From positions 744,001 through 808,000 of the forward strand of contig NZ_PVZG01000001.1 of assembly GCF_003002065.1 (NCBI RefSeq): a stretch of DNA of 64,000 nucleotides. The letters are read 5' to 3'. Shown here piece by piece: positions 7,125 through 15,800 of this stretch. This DNA is from Pseudosporangium ferrugineum. GTDB taxonomy: Bacteria > Actinomycetota > Actinomycetes > Mycobacteriales > Micromonosporaceae. Both the position numbers and the translations under genes were made by a program. Under the pieces are notes generated by a model. It had not been told where the DNA came from. It was given only the letters and a program-made list of their open reading frames with translations, and did no database searches. Every line of letters starts with the position of its first letter. The first letter of the stretch is position 1.

Positions 7125-10100
7125 ATGAGCTACGAGGACGACGAGTACTGGGAAGCCGAGTACGACGACGAGCGGCCCGTTCCGTACGCGGACAACACGG
7201 TCACGGCGCGTGACCCGTACGCGGAGGCGGCCGTCCTTTCCCGCTGGGGGCCGGAGACCCGCCGGCCGCCGGAACCGCGGAAACGACCCCGGACCCAATA
7301 CATCGAAGATGATGACTTCGCGGATGCGGCGCGCATTTCGCGTACGCGGGAAACGGCCCCGCCGCCCGCACCGGAACAGGGCGTCGACGAGCTCGCCGAG
7401 CGCCGGCAGCGACGGCAGGCCGGCTACCAGCGGTCACCGAAGCGCGAGAAGCAGATCACGCAGGCGTTCGACGGCGAACGGCCGAGCTGGCTCGACGACC
7501 CGGACTTCGAGGAGGCCGACCTCAACGCGGCGCCGGTCTCCCCCGGCGTCGACGGCTGGCAGATGCGCAGCCTCGACTTCGACGAACTCGAGTACGACGA
7601 CCGCGAGTTCGACGCCTCCGACTGGGAGGCGCAGCGCCGGTACGTGGCCGCCCAGCGCGCCCGCCGCATCGAGACCTCCTCGTTCTGGGACGGCGACCAG
7701 GAGGAACCGGAGGAGCAGCCCCGCCGCGGCCGCCGCCGCAACGCGGAAGCCCCGGTCACCGGGCGCGCGCGGGTCACGCCCCCGGAGACTGAGGACGAAT
7801 CCGTCCGGAAGGGACGGACCTCCCCGGAACCACCCCGGAAGGGACGGGGCCAGCGCCCGGCGGCGGTCTACGGCACGCCCGGCGAGGTGCGTGACCCGGC
7901 CCGCGAGGCCGAGGACCGGCGCGACGGCGGCCGCAAGCTCGGGCGCGGAGCAGGACGGGGTGCCGGGGTCGGGCGGGACGTTGCCGCTGGCCGGGATGTT
8001 GCGGCTGGGCGGGACGTTGCGGCTGGCCGGGATGTTGCCGCTGGCCGGGATGTTGTTCCCGGGCGCGATGTGGCGGCCGGGCGGGATGTGGCGGCCGGGC
8101 GGGATGTGGCGGCCGGGCGGGATGTGGCGGCCGGACGGGATGTGGTCAGGGACGGCGGGCGTGGCGCCGGGCGGGAAGGTGGACGGCGGGGCGAGGGACG
8201 ACGCTTCGGTCGTTCGCGTCCGGAGAGCCCGGCCGCGTTCCGGGACCCTGAGGCGTTCGCGGGCGAGGGGCAGGATCCGGCGGCCTTTACGCGCGGGCCG
8301 GCGGCCTTCGCGGGGGATGCGGAGGAGCCGGGGACGTATTCGCGCGGGCCGGCGGCGTTCACGCGCGATGTGCAGGACGCGGTGGCGTTCACGCGGGACT
8401 CGCAGGACGCGGCGGCCCTTGCCCGGGAGGCGCGCGAGCCCGCGGCGTTCGCCCGGGACCCGGAGGACGCGGCGGCTTTCGCTCGGGAGGCGCAGGGGCC
8501 GGCGGGGCGGCAGGACGACGAGGGTTTCGCGTACCGGCGGGACGAGGACGTGGCGGCGTATCGGCGGGACGAGGAGGCTGCCGCGTTCGGGCGGGCCAGC
8601 GTGCGTCCCGCCGCCGAGGAGCCGGCCGGATCGCGGCCGGACGAGGGCGAGGGCGAGCGTCCGGGACGGGAGGGCGAGGGCCCGCGCGTGCTCAGCCGGA
8701 CCACTCCCCCGCCGGCGCCCCGGATCCTCAGCAAGGCGACACCGCCCGCCCAGCCGAAGGTCATCAAGAAGGCCGAGCCGCCGGCCCAGCCCCGCGTCGT
8801 CGCCGCACCGCCGCAGACCGCCGCGCCGCGCGTGGTCACCCCGGCGCCGCCGACGATACCCAGGACACCGCCCTCCACCGGCGCGCAGCCGGCCGCTTCC
8901 GGCGCCGGGTACGAGGGACAGCATCTCGACGGCCGCCCCCAGGCCGGTGCGGGCGCCACGCAGACCGGTCCGGCGCACGCCGGTCCCGCGCAGGGCGGCC
9001 TGGCGCAGGGCGGCCTGGCGCAGGGCGGCCTGGCGCAGGGCGGTCCGGCGCAGGGCGGTCCGGCGCAGGGCGGTCCGGCGCAGGCTGCTCCCACTCAGGC
9101 CGATGCCGCACAGGCAGGTCCCGCGCACGTTGGTCCCGCGCACGGCGGCACCGCTCAGGCTGGTCCCGCGAACGGCGGTCCAGCGCACGGCGGTCCGGCG
9201 CACGGCGGTCCGGCGCACGGCGGTGCCGCTCAGGCCGGTGCCGCTCAGGCCGGGGTTGGTTGGGGGGCCGGGACGGGTGCGGCAGCCGCGTATGCGCCGG
9301 CGCCGCAGACGATGCCGCCGGTTGCTCCGCCGCCGGTGCCGCCGACCGCGGCGCCGCAGAGTCCCGCCGGGGGGCGGCCGGCCTTCGAGGCTCCCCGCGC
9401 TCCGTCGGGCTTCTCGCCCTGGGGCGACCGGGCGGCGCCCGACGCCGAGGGGGCACGCTTCGCGTCGCCGCAGCCGGGGGCGCAGGACGGGGACGTTTCC
9501 ACTGCCGAGCGGCCGATCGTGGGTGGGCCGCGGACCGCGATGATCCTGTCCACGGGTGAGCCGACGCTCGTGCCGCCGTCGCAGCGCCCGCCGTCGCGGA
9601 TCGCTCCGCCCGGCGGCTCACCCGGCCAGGAACGACCGGTCAGCGGCGCGCCGGGGCAGGGCCGCCCGGCCGGCGGACCGCCCGGACACGAGCGCCCGAC
9701 CAGCGGCGCACCCGGATACCAGCGGCCGACCAGCGGCGCGCCCGGATACCAGCGCCCGACCAGCGGCGCACCCGGGCAGGAACGGCCGACGAGCGGCGCG
9801 CCCGGATACGAGTGGCCGGCGAGCGGCGCACCCGGGCAGGAACGGCCCACGAGCGGCGCACCCGGGTACGAGCGGCGGGACGTGCCGGTGGACGGTTCGG
9901 CCGTTACCGGGCGGGCCGTGGTCGATCCGCGGGTGCTGGGCACGCCGACCGGTGAGGTGCCGGCGGCCCGGCCGCTCGACGCCGCGGCGATGCAGTCCAC
10001 CGCGCTCGACCGCCATGCCGAAGCGACCCGCCAGGCCGACGCCGCACGCCAGGCCGAGGCTGCACGCCGGGCGGAGGACGCGCGCCGGGCGGAGGACGCG

Positions 10101-11975
10101 CGCCGGGCCGACGAAGAGCGCCTGGCGGCCGAACGCCAGGCCGAGGCCACGAGGCGGGCGGAGGCGGAGCGTCAAGCGCAGGCCGCACGCCAGGCAGAAG
10201 CAGCACGCCAGGCGGAGGCCGCGCGCCAGGCGGAGGCGGCACGCCAGGCGGAGGCGGCACGCCAGGCGGAGGCGGCACGCCAGGCGGAGGCGGCACGCCA
10301 GGCGGAGGCGGCACGCCAGGCGGAGGCGGCACGCCAGGCGGAGGCGGCACGCCAGGCGGAGGCGGCACGCCAGGCGGAGGCGGCACGCCAGGCGGAAGCG
10401 GCACGGCAGGCGCAGCTGGCCCGCGAGGCGGAGGAAGCGTGGCACGCCCAGGCGGCGCGCCATGCCGAGGCTGCCCGTCAGGCCGAGGAGATCCGTCAGG
10501 CCGAGGCCGCCCGGCAGGCAGCCGCCGCCCGTCAGGCCGAGGTGGCCCGGCAGGAGCAGGCTGCCCGTCAGGCCGAGGAGGCGCGGCAGGCTCAGGTTGC
10601 CCAGGAGGCCGAGGCGGCGCGGCGGGCCGAGGTTGCCCGGCAGGCGGAGGAGCAGGCCGCGCGGCTGGCCGAGGTGGCTCGGCAGGCGGAGGCGGCGCGG
10701 CAGGAGGAAGCGCGGCGGCAGGCCGATGCTGCGCGGCAGGCGGAGATGGACCGGGACGCCGCGGCGGCGCGGCGGGTCGAGGAGGCTCTGCGGCTGGCCG
10801 AGGCTACCCGGCAGTCCGAGGCCGATCGGCAGGCCGAGGCGGCGCGGCAGGTGGAGGCCACTCGGGCGTTGCAGCGGGACGGGTCGGGGGCCGCCGCGCA
10901 GCCGGTCTCGGCGGTGCCTCCGGCCTCGCGGCCGGGGCCGAATCCGGCGGCCAACGCGCAGCCGATCGGGCGGCTGCTCACGTTCGGGCCCGACGGGCCG
11001 CGCAAGTATGCCGACTCGGATCTCGGGCCCACCTGGTTCGGGCCCAAGGCCGACAAGAAGGACGGCGAAACCGGCGCGCAGGACGTCAAGACCGACAAGG
11101 CGGGCGGGAAGCCGGAGGCCGGGGTATCCATAGACCTGGACATCACCGACCTGATGGCCGGCCGCACCCCGCAAGAGCCGCCGCAGGACCAGCAGGAGCC
11201 GTCGCAAGACCAGCAGAAGCGACCGCAAGAGCAACAAGAGACGCTGCAAGACCAGCAAGAGACGCAGCAAGGGACGCGGCAAGGGACGCGGCAAGACCCG
11301 CAGGCAGTGCAGGAAAAGGCGCAAGCGCCGGAGAAGGAACCGGACGGGGACCGCCCGCTCGGCCCGGAGGATCTCGCGGCGATCCGGTGGCGGCTCGACG
11401 GGGCCACCCTCAAGGAGGTCGTCGACGACCGGGACGCGCTGCGGGAGCTCGGGGAGCGGATCGACGGGCCGCTCGCCGACGAGAAGGACAACGTCGCGCG
11501 GGCCGGGCTGCTCAGTGTGCGGGCCGAGGTGTACCGGTTGCTCGGTGAGCTGGGTCTCGCCGCCGCCGCGAGCCGGTTGGCGCTCGCGCACGCCGAGTCC
11601 GCCGGGGACACGCAAGCGATCGTCATCGCCCAGGCCGAGCTGGCGCACGTGTTGCGGCTGCGGGGTGACTACCAGGAGGCCGACCGGTTGTTCGAGGAGG
11701 CCGCCGGCGCCGACGCCCCGGACGTGCTGCGCAGCGTCGTGCACGAGAACGCCGGGCGCAGCGCCTACGACCAGGGGCGGCACATGGAGGCGCTGGATCA
11801 TTTCGCGCGGGCCGTGCGGCTGGGGTCGCCCGACGATCAGGAGCTGGCCCAGCGGATCGACGTCGCGCTGGAGGCCGTGTACATCCACGTGCTGCGGGAC
11901 GGATGGGGGCCCTATCCGCGGCTGCGCCGCGAGATCCTCGGGATCAAGGGCGGGGATGCGGAACGAAGCTCCTGA
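7125..11975 (+). CDS. Giant low-complexity/helical repeat protein with C-terminal TPR-like domain
   Basis: A 1616-aa cytoplasmic protein; the frame is open further upstream, but ATG 7125 begins the conserved-looking acidic start (MSYEDDEYWEAEYDDE). Order: acidic, Tyr/Asp-rich N-terminus (1-280); about ten copies of a GRDVAA hexapeptide (about 282-345); Gln-Gly-Gly and His-Gly-Gly hexapeptides (about 620-702); ten-residue GAPGYQRPTS units (about 838-915); a long Ala/Gln/Glu/Arg helix (about 962-1249) containing twelve ARQAEA units; a Gln-rich linker (about 1349-1395); and a helical TPR-like domain (about 1411-1616: AGLLSVRAEVYRLLGELG, AELAHVLRLRGDYQEADRLF). No signal peptide or membrane segment is present. 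TolA and single-alpha-helix proteins resemble the helix, but only in composition. A scaffold or spacer role is an inference. Its 3' end overlaps the convergent diguanylate cyclase by 32 bp. Confidence 0.85.
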   Translation: MSYEDDEYWEAEYDDERPVPYADNTVTARDPYAEAAVLSRWGPETRRPPEPRKRPRTQYIEDDDFADAARISRTRETAPPPAPEQGVDELAERRQRRQAGYQRSPKREKQITQAFDGERPSWLDDPDFEEADLNAAPVSPGVDGWQMRSLDFDELEYDDREFDASDWEAQRRYVAAQRARRIETSSFWDGDQEEPEEQPRRGRRRNAEAPVTGRARVTPPETEDESVRKGRTSPEPPRKGRGQRPAAVYGTPGEVRDPAREAEDRRDGGRKLGRGAGRGAGVGRDVAAGRDVAAGRDVAAGRDVAAGRDVVPGRDVAAGRDVAAGRDVAAGRDVAAGRDVVRDGGRGAGREGGRRGEGRRFGRSRPESPAAFRDPEAFAGEGQDPAAFTRGPAAFAGDAEEPGTYSRGPAAFTRDVQDAVAFTRDSQDAAALAREAREPAAFARDPEDAAAFAREAQGPAGRQDDEGFAYRRDEDVAAYRRDEEAAAFGRASVRPAAEEPAGSRPDEGEGERPGREGEGPRVLSRTTPPPAPRILSKATPPAQPKVIKKAEPPAQPRVVAAPPQTAAPRVVTPAPPTIPRTPPSTGAQPAASGAGYEGQHLDGRPQAGAGATQTGPAHAGPAQGGLAQGGLAQGGLAQGGPAQGGPAQGGPAQAAPTQADAAQAGPAHVGPAHGGTAQAGPANGGPAHGGPAHGGPAHGGAAQAGAAQAGVGWGAGTGAAAAYAPAPQTMPPVAPPPVPPTAAPQSPAGGRPAFEAPRAPSGFSPWGDRAAPDAEGARFASPQPGAQDGDVSTAERPIVGGPRTAMILSTGEPTLVPPSQRPPSRIAPPGGSPGQERPVSGAPGQGRPAGGPPGHERPTSGAPGYQRPTSGAPGYQRPTSGAPGQERPTSGAPGYEWPASGAPGQERPTSGAPGYERRDVPVDGSAVTGRAVVDPRVLGTPTGEVPAARPLDAAAMQSTALDRHAEATRQADAARQAEAARRAEDARRAEDARRADEERLAAERQAEATRRAEAERQAQAARQAEAARQAEAARQAEAARQAEAARQAEAARQAEAARQAEAARQAEAARQAEAARQAEAARQAEAARQAEAARQAQLAREAEEAWHAQAARHAEAARQAEEIRQAEAARQAAAARQAEVARQEQAARQAEEARQAQVAQEAEAARRAEVARQAEEQAARLAEVARQAEAARQEEARRQADAARQAEMDRDAAAARRVEEALRLAEATRQSEADRQAEAARQVEATRALQRDGSGAAAQPVSAVPPASRPGPNPAANAQPIGRLLTFGPDGPRKYADSDLGPTWFGPKADKKDGETGAQDVKTDKAGGKPEAGVSIDLDITDLMAGRTPQEPPQDQQEPSQDQQKRPQEQQETLQDQQETQQGTRQGTRQDPQAVQEKAQAPEKEPDGDRPLGPEDLAAIRWRLDGATLKEVVDDRDALRELGERIDGPLADEKDNVARAGLLSVRAEVYRLLGELGLAAAASRLALAHAESAGDTQAIVIAQAELAHVLRLRGDYQEADRLFEEAAGADAPDVLRSVVHENAGRSAYDQGRHMEALDHFARAVRLGSPDDQELAQRIDVALEAVYIHVLRDGWGPYPRLRREILGIKGGDAERSS
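7974..8142 (+). repeat. 18-bp in-frame repeats encoding GRDVAA
   Basis: About ten tandem 18-bp units inside the 1616-aa gene encode the hexapeptide GRDVAA, with two units changed to VVP or VVR. The DNA copies are more diverged from each other than those at 10188, so this array looks older. Confidence 0.8.
9636..9870 (+). repeat. 30-bp in-frame repeats encoding GAPG(Y/Q)(Q/E)RPTS
   Basis: About eight 30-bp units within the 1616-aa gene encode a Gly/Pro/Ser-rich decapeptide likely to be disordered. Positions alternate between GYQRPTS and GQERPTS, a higher-order pattern expected from unequal crossover between pairs of units. Confidence 0.75.
10188..10403 (+). repeat. Twelve 18-bp in-frame repeats encoding ARQAEA-type helix
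   Basis: Twelve consecutive units of the type CGCCAGGCGGAGGCGGCA run from 10188 to 10403. Most central units are identical even at third codon positions, which points to recent expansion or gene conversion. They are followed by more diverged copies of the same motif to about 10870. The encoded helix has a six-residue period and not a seven-residue one, so it is not a classical heptad coiled coil. Confidence 0.9.
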
Positions 11976-13020
11976 CGTCCGGTACGCGGTCCAGCCGCTC
12001 GCCGGCCACCGAGATCCTCCCCCGGCCGGACGTCTTGGCGTGGTACAGCGCCGCGTCGGAGGCCGTGATCAGGTCGTCGACCGTACCCGCGTCGCCGGGC
12101 AGGACCGCCACGCCGATGCTGAGGCTGGGCGCGCCGCCGGGCAGGTCGGTGATGCCTGCGACTGCCCGGGTCAGTGACTCGGCCACGGTGACCGCGGTGC
12201 GGCGGCCCGTACGCAGCAGCATCACGAACTCGTCGCCGCCGAGCCGGGCCGCGACGCCCGTGTCGCCGGTGACCGTACGCATGGCCGACGCGACCGCTTG
12301 CAGGGCCCGGTCGCCCTCGGTGTGGCCGTACGTGTCGTTGATGCTCTTGAAGTGGTCCAGGTCGACCGTGACCAGCGCGAGGCTGCCGCCGGACGCCGCG
12401 ACCCGCGCACCCTCCCGGGTCAGGGCCTCGGTGAACGAGCGGCGGTTGGCCAGGCCGGTGAGCGCGTCCGCGTTGGCCTGGCGTTCCAGCACCCGGCGCA
12501 GCCGGTCGGCGCGACCCCGCAGGCTCGACACCACGACCGCCGTCATGCTCATCGCCAGCACGGTCGCCACCAGGTCGGCGGTTCCCCGGGCCGGCCCGAG
12601 GAGGGTGAGGACCACCGCGGCGTCGCCCACGGAGACGAGCGCGAGGTTGAGGTAGATGGCGCGGCGGCGCAGGAAGTTGGCCGCGTACAGGATGGGCCAG
12701 AGGTAGAAGAACTGCGCGCCGGTGCTGGCGTCGTTGGTGGCCAGGTTCAGCGCCGTGATGACGACGGTGGTGATCGCCGGCACGAAGAGCCAGAACGACC
12801 GGGGCAGGCTCTCCGGGCGGCGCAGGCAGACCACGCCGGCGACGGCCACCACGAGCGCGGTCACCAGGACGGCGACGATCCCGGACGTCGTGATCCGCGG
12901 TGTCAGGATGCCGGTGAAGAACAGGTACGGGGCGGCGGCCAGCGCGAGGTACGCCACCGAACGGGACGCCCCGTGCAGGTCACGCAGCCCTTCTCCGGAG
13001 CGGTCCGTCCTGAACAACAC
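11944..13020 (-). CDS. Membrane-bound diguanylate cyclase (GGDEF)
   Basis: A 358-aa protein. Residues 20-165 form about six hydrophobic segments, an apparently sensor-type membrane domain; residues 185-345 are a GGDEF domain with ADALTGLANRRSF at its start, DLDHFKSINDTYGH and an intact GGDEF active site in ARLGGDEFVMLL. This should make c-di-GMP from GTP at the membrane. The inhibitory RxxD site five residues before GGDEF is absent, so classical product inhibition is not expected. It lies 37 bp downstream of the EamA transporter gene on the same strand and could be read with it; its 3' end overlaps the giant gene by 32 bp. Confidence 0.92.
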   Translation of the reverse strand: MLFRTDRSGEGLRDLHGASRSVAYLALAAAPYLFFTGILTPRITTSGIVAVLVTALVVAVAGVVCLRRPESLPRSFWLFVPAITTVVITALNLATNDASTGAQFFYLWPILYAANFLRRRAIYLNLALVSVGDAAVVLTLLGPARGTADLVATVLAMSMTAVVVSSLRGRADRLRRVLERQANADALTGLANRRSFTEALTREGARVAASGGSLALVTVDLDHFKSINDTYGHTEGDRALQAVASAMRTVTGDTGVAARLGGDEFVMLLRTGRRTAVTVAESLTRAVAGITDLPGGAPSLSIGVAVLPGDAGTVDDLITASDAALYHAKTSGRGRISVAGERLDRVPDVRSFVPHPRP

Positions 13021-13057
13021 ACCCCCAGATCGGCCTCCGGGCGGCGTACGTGAGCGT

Positions 13058-13921
13058 TTAGCCGGTCTCGCGATGGGCGAGGGTGGCGCCGAGGCTGGCG
13101 AGGCTGACGAGCACCAGGGCGGCCACCTCCCGCGGGCCCAGGCGCTGGTGCAGGACGACGAGCCCGGCGAGGGCGGCGGCGGCCGGCTCGAGGCTCATCA
13201 GGATGCCGAACACCCGGGTGGGCATCCGGCGCAGCGCGTTGATCTCCAGCCCGTAGGAGAGGACCGACGACAGCAACGCGACCGTGGCGGCCCCGATCAG
13301 CAGGTGCGGGTGGTCCAGGACCGCGGAGGCGCCGGGTACGCCGAACGGCAGGACGATCGTCGCGGCCACCGCGAGCGCGACGGCCAGTCCGCCCGTACCC
13401 GGGACCAGGGTGCCCAGGTGGGCACTCGCCAGGATGTAGCCCGCCCAGCAGAGCCCCGCGGCGAAGGCCAGCAGCAGGCCGCCCAGCGGCGCGGAGACGC
13501 CGGCGCCGAGCCCGAGCAGCGCGACACCGCCGCCGGCCAGCAGCGCCCACAGCAGGTCGGCCAGCCGGCGGGTCTGCGCCAGGGTCAGCAGCAGCGGGCC
13601 GAGGAACTCGACCGTGACGCCGACGCCCAGCGGGACCGTGCGCAGGGCGAGGTAGAAGAGCAGATTCATGCCGGCCATGGCGACGCCGAGCAGGGCCGCG
13701 GCCCGCCAGGCCCCGGCGGTCCACGTCCGGACCTTCGGCCGGAACGCGATCCCGAGCACGAGGGCGGCCACGGCGAGGCGCAGCAGGGTCACGCCCGCCG
13801 CGCCCAGATCATCGAAGAGGGTACCCGCCACAGCGCTCCCGACCTGCACCGACGCGATGGCTCCGAGCACGAGCAGGGGCGCCGGCACGACCCGGCCCGG
13901 CCGCCGGTCGACGGCGGTCAC
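13058..13921 (-). CDS. EamA/RhtA-type drug/metabolite exporter
   Basis: A 287-aa protein with ten predicted hydrophobic segments in two EamA repeats, resembling RhtA-type threonine/homoserine exporters (GVTVEFLGPLLLTLAQTRR in the first repeat, LSYGLEINALRRMPTRVFGILMSLEPAAAALAG in the second). I chose GTG 13921 because it overlaps the stop of the ABC permease gene (GTGA), implying translational coupling, and because the upstream extension is basic and not family-like. It is probably the fourth gene of the efflux operon starting at 17140. Substrate unknown. Confidence 0.88.
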   Translation of the reverse strand: MTAVDRRPGRVVPAPLLVLGAIASVQVGSAVAGTLFDDLGAAGVTLLRLAVAALVLGIAFRPKVRTWTAGAWRAAALLGVAMAGMNLLFYLALRTVPLGVGVTVEFLGPLLLTLAQTRRLADLLWALLAGGGVALLGLGAGVSAPLGGLLLAFAAGLCWAGYILASAHLGTLVPGTGGLAVALAVAATIVLPFGVPGASAVLDHPHLLIGAATVALLSSVLSYGLEINALRRMPTRVFGILMSLEPAAAALAGLVVLHQRLGPREVAALVLVSLASLGATLAHRETG

Positions 13922-15102
13922 TCGGTGCGCAGCGCGACGACGGGGTCGAGCCGCCCGGCGCGCTGGGCCGGCACGACGCCGAAGACGATCCCGACCGTGG
14001 CCGACACGCCGAACGCCAGCGCGAGCGACCACCAGGTGATCGCGGCGGGCACCGGGGTCAGCCGGTCGACGAGCAGGGCCGCGCCGATGCCGAGGGCCAT
14101 GCCGAGGACTCCTCCGAGCGTGGTGAGCAGGACCGCCTCCAGCAGGAACTGCAGGCCGATGTCGCGGGGCCGGGCGCCGACCGCCTTGCGCAGGCCGATC
14201 TCACGGGTCCGTTCCCGCACCGACACCAGCATGATGTTGGAGACGCCGACGCCGCCGACGAGCAGGCTGATCCCGGCGATCGCGGCCAGCACGCCGGTGA
14301 GGACGCCGAGGATGTCCCCGAGTACGCCGAGGATCTGCTCCTGCGTGACGGCGCTGAAGTCGGTGTCGGGGTGCCGTTCGCCGAGGGTCGCCACGATGTC
14401 GGCGCCGAGCTCGTCGATGCGCTCGCGGTCCGGCGCGCGGATGGCGAGCCCGTCGATGCGGTCGGTGCCGAGCAGCCGCTGCGCCGCCGTGACCGGCACG
14501 TGCACCTCGTTGTCGCGGTCCACGCCGAGGCTCTGCCCGAGCCGCTCGAAGGTGCCGATGACCCGGAACCGTACGCCGCCGATGGTGATCTGCCGGCCGA
14601 TGGGGTCGCGGTCGCCGAAGAGCTGGGTGGCCACGCCGGCGCCGAGGACCGCCACCCGCCGTCCGGTGCCGACGTCGGCGCGGGTCAGGTAGCTGCCCCG
14701 GTCGAGGGTGCGGACGAACACCGTCGGCGTGGTCTCGAGGACGCCCTGGAGGCTGGAGAAGGTGGTGCGGCTGCCCGCGCGTACGGTCTCCCCCGAAGCG
14801 ACGGTGACCGCGACCCGCGACCGGTCGCCGACCACCCGGCTGACCGCGTCCACGTCGTCGAGCGACAGGGTCGAGACCGACGGGACGGAGCCCGCCTCGA
14901 GCCGGCCCGGCACGACGATGAGCAGGTTGGAGCCGAGCCCCTCGACCTGCTGCTCGATCTGCTGCTTGGTGCCGGTGCCGATGGCGACCAGCGCGACGAC
15001 CGCGGCGACCCCGATGACGACGCCGAGCATGGTGAGGATGCTGCGCAGCCGGTTGGCCCGCAGCGCGTCGAGCGCGACCCGCCACGCCTCGGCCAGCCTC
15101 AC
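13918..15102 (-). CDS. MacB-type ABC transporter permease
   Basis: A 394-aa MacB/FtsX-like permease: N-terminal membrane segment (ILTMLGVVIGVAAVVALVAIG), a large extracytoplasmic MacB core (about 45-265), then three C-terminal membrane segments with the conserved VGGVGVSNIMLVSVRERTREIGLRKA region before the second one. It pairs with the adjacent ATPase through a 4-bp ATGA overlap. With the adaptor gene it makes a tripartite-like MacAB efflux set. In a Gram-positive cell there is no TolC partner; such sets usually export peptides, lipids or antibiotics, or sense envelope stress. Confidence 0.92.
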   Translation of the reverse strand: MRLAEAWRVALDALRANRLRSILTMLGVVIGVAAVVALVAIGTGTKQQIEQQVEGLGSNLLIVVPGRLEAGSVPSVSTLSLDDVDAVSRVVGDRSRVAVTVASGETVRAGSRTTFSSLQGVLETTPTVFVRTLDRGSYLTRADVGTGRRVAVLGAGVATQLFGDRDPIGRQITIGGVRFRVIGTFERLGQSLGVDRDNEVHVPVTAAQRLLGTDRIDGLAIRAPDRERIDELGADIVATLGERHPDTDFSAVTQEQILGVLGDILGVLTGVLAAIAGISLLVGGVGVSNIMLVSVRERTREIGLRKAVGARPRDIGLQFLLEAVLLTTLGGVLGMALGIGAALLVDRLTPVPAAITWWSLALAFGVSATVGIVFGVVPAQRAGRLDPVVALRTE

Positions 15103-15800
15103 CGGTCCCCGCCCGGGGTGGGTGCCGGGTCGACGATGAGGCCGTCGCGCATGACGATCCGGCGGTGGGCGCGGGCGGCCACCTCGCTGTCGTGGGTGAC
15201 CAGGACGATCGCCACGCCGTCGGCGTGGAGCGACTCCAGCAGGCTCAGGACCGCCTCGCCGGTCGCCGAGTCCAGGTTCCCGGTGGGTTCGTCGGCGAGC
15301 AGCACCGACGGCCCGGTGACCAGGGCGCGGGCGATCGCCACCCGCTGCTGCTCACCGCCGGAGAGCTGGTTGGGCCGGTGGTCGATCCGGTGCCCGAGGC
15401 CGACGCGTTCGAGCAGCGCGGCGGCGCGGGCCCGGCGTTCCCGCCGGCCGACGCCGCGGTAGACCAGGGGCAGCGCGACGTTGTCCCGGGCGGTCGTGCG
15501 CGGCAGCAGGTGGAAGGACTGGAAGACGAAGCCGATCACCTCGTTGCGCAGCCGGGCCAGTTCGGGCGCGGAGAGCGAGGTGACGTCGCGCCCGCCGATG
15601 ACCAGCGTGCCGCCAGTGGGCCGGTCGAGCCCGCCGAGCAGGTGCATCAGGGTCGACTTGCCGGAGCCGGAGGTGCCCACGACGGCGAGGTAGTCGCCGT
15701 CGGCCACGGTCAGGGAGACGCCGCGCAGCGCGGGCACCGACACGCCGTCCAGCTCGTACGTGCGGGTGACCCCGGTGGCGACGATGGCGGGGCCGGTCAC
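15099..15800 (-). CDS. MacB/LolD-type ABC transporter ATP-binding protein
   Basis: A 233-aa ATPase with every expected motif: Walker A GTSGSGKST near residue 42, Q-loop VFQSFHLL, signature LSGGEQQRVAIARAL, Walker B VLLADEPTGNLD and the switch histidine in VTHD. It overlaps both neighbours by 4 bp (ATGA), so ATPase, permease and adaptor are made in step. It powers the permease at 13918 by ATP hydrolysis on the cytoplasmic face. Confidence 0.95.
   Translation of the reverse strand: MTGPAIVATGVTRTYELDGVSVPALRGVSLTVADGDYLAVVGTSGSGKSTLMHLLGGLDRPTGGTLVIGGRDVTSLSAPELARLRNEVIGFVFQSFHLLPRTTARDNVALPLVYRGVGRRERRARAAALLERVGLGHRIDHRPNQLSGGEQQRVAIARALVTGPSVLLADEPTGNLDSATGEAVLSLLESLHADGVAIVLVTHDSEVAARAHRRIVMRDGLIVDPAPTPGGDR

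Noticed and set aside
7210-9543. Second long plus-strand frame and the long minus-strand frames inside the giant gene
   Set aside because: Arg/Pro/Ser-rich translations that mirror the repeats in shifted frames; no start signals.
7966-10403. CRISPR-like regular repeats
   Set aside because: Units are contiguous without unique spacers and remain in frame with the encoding gene.
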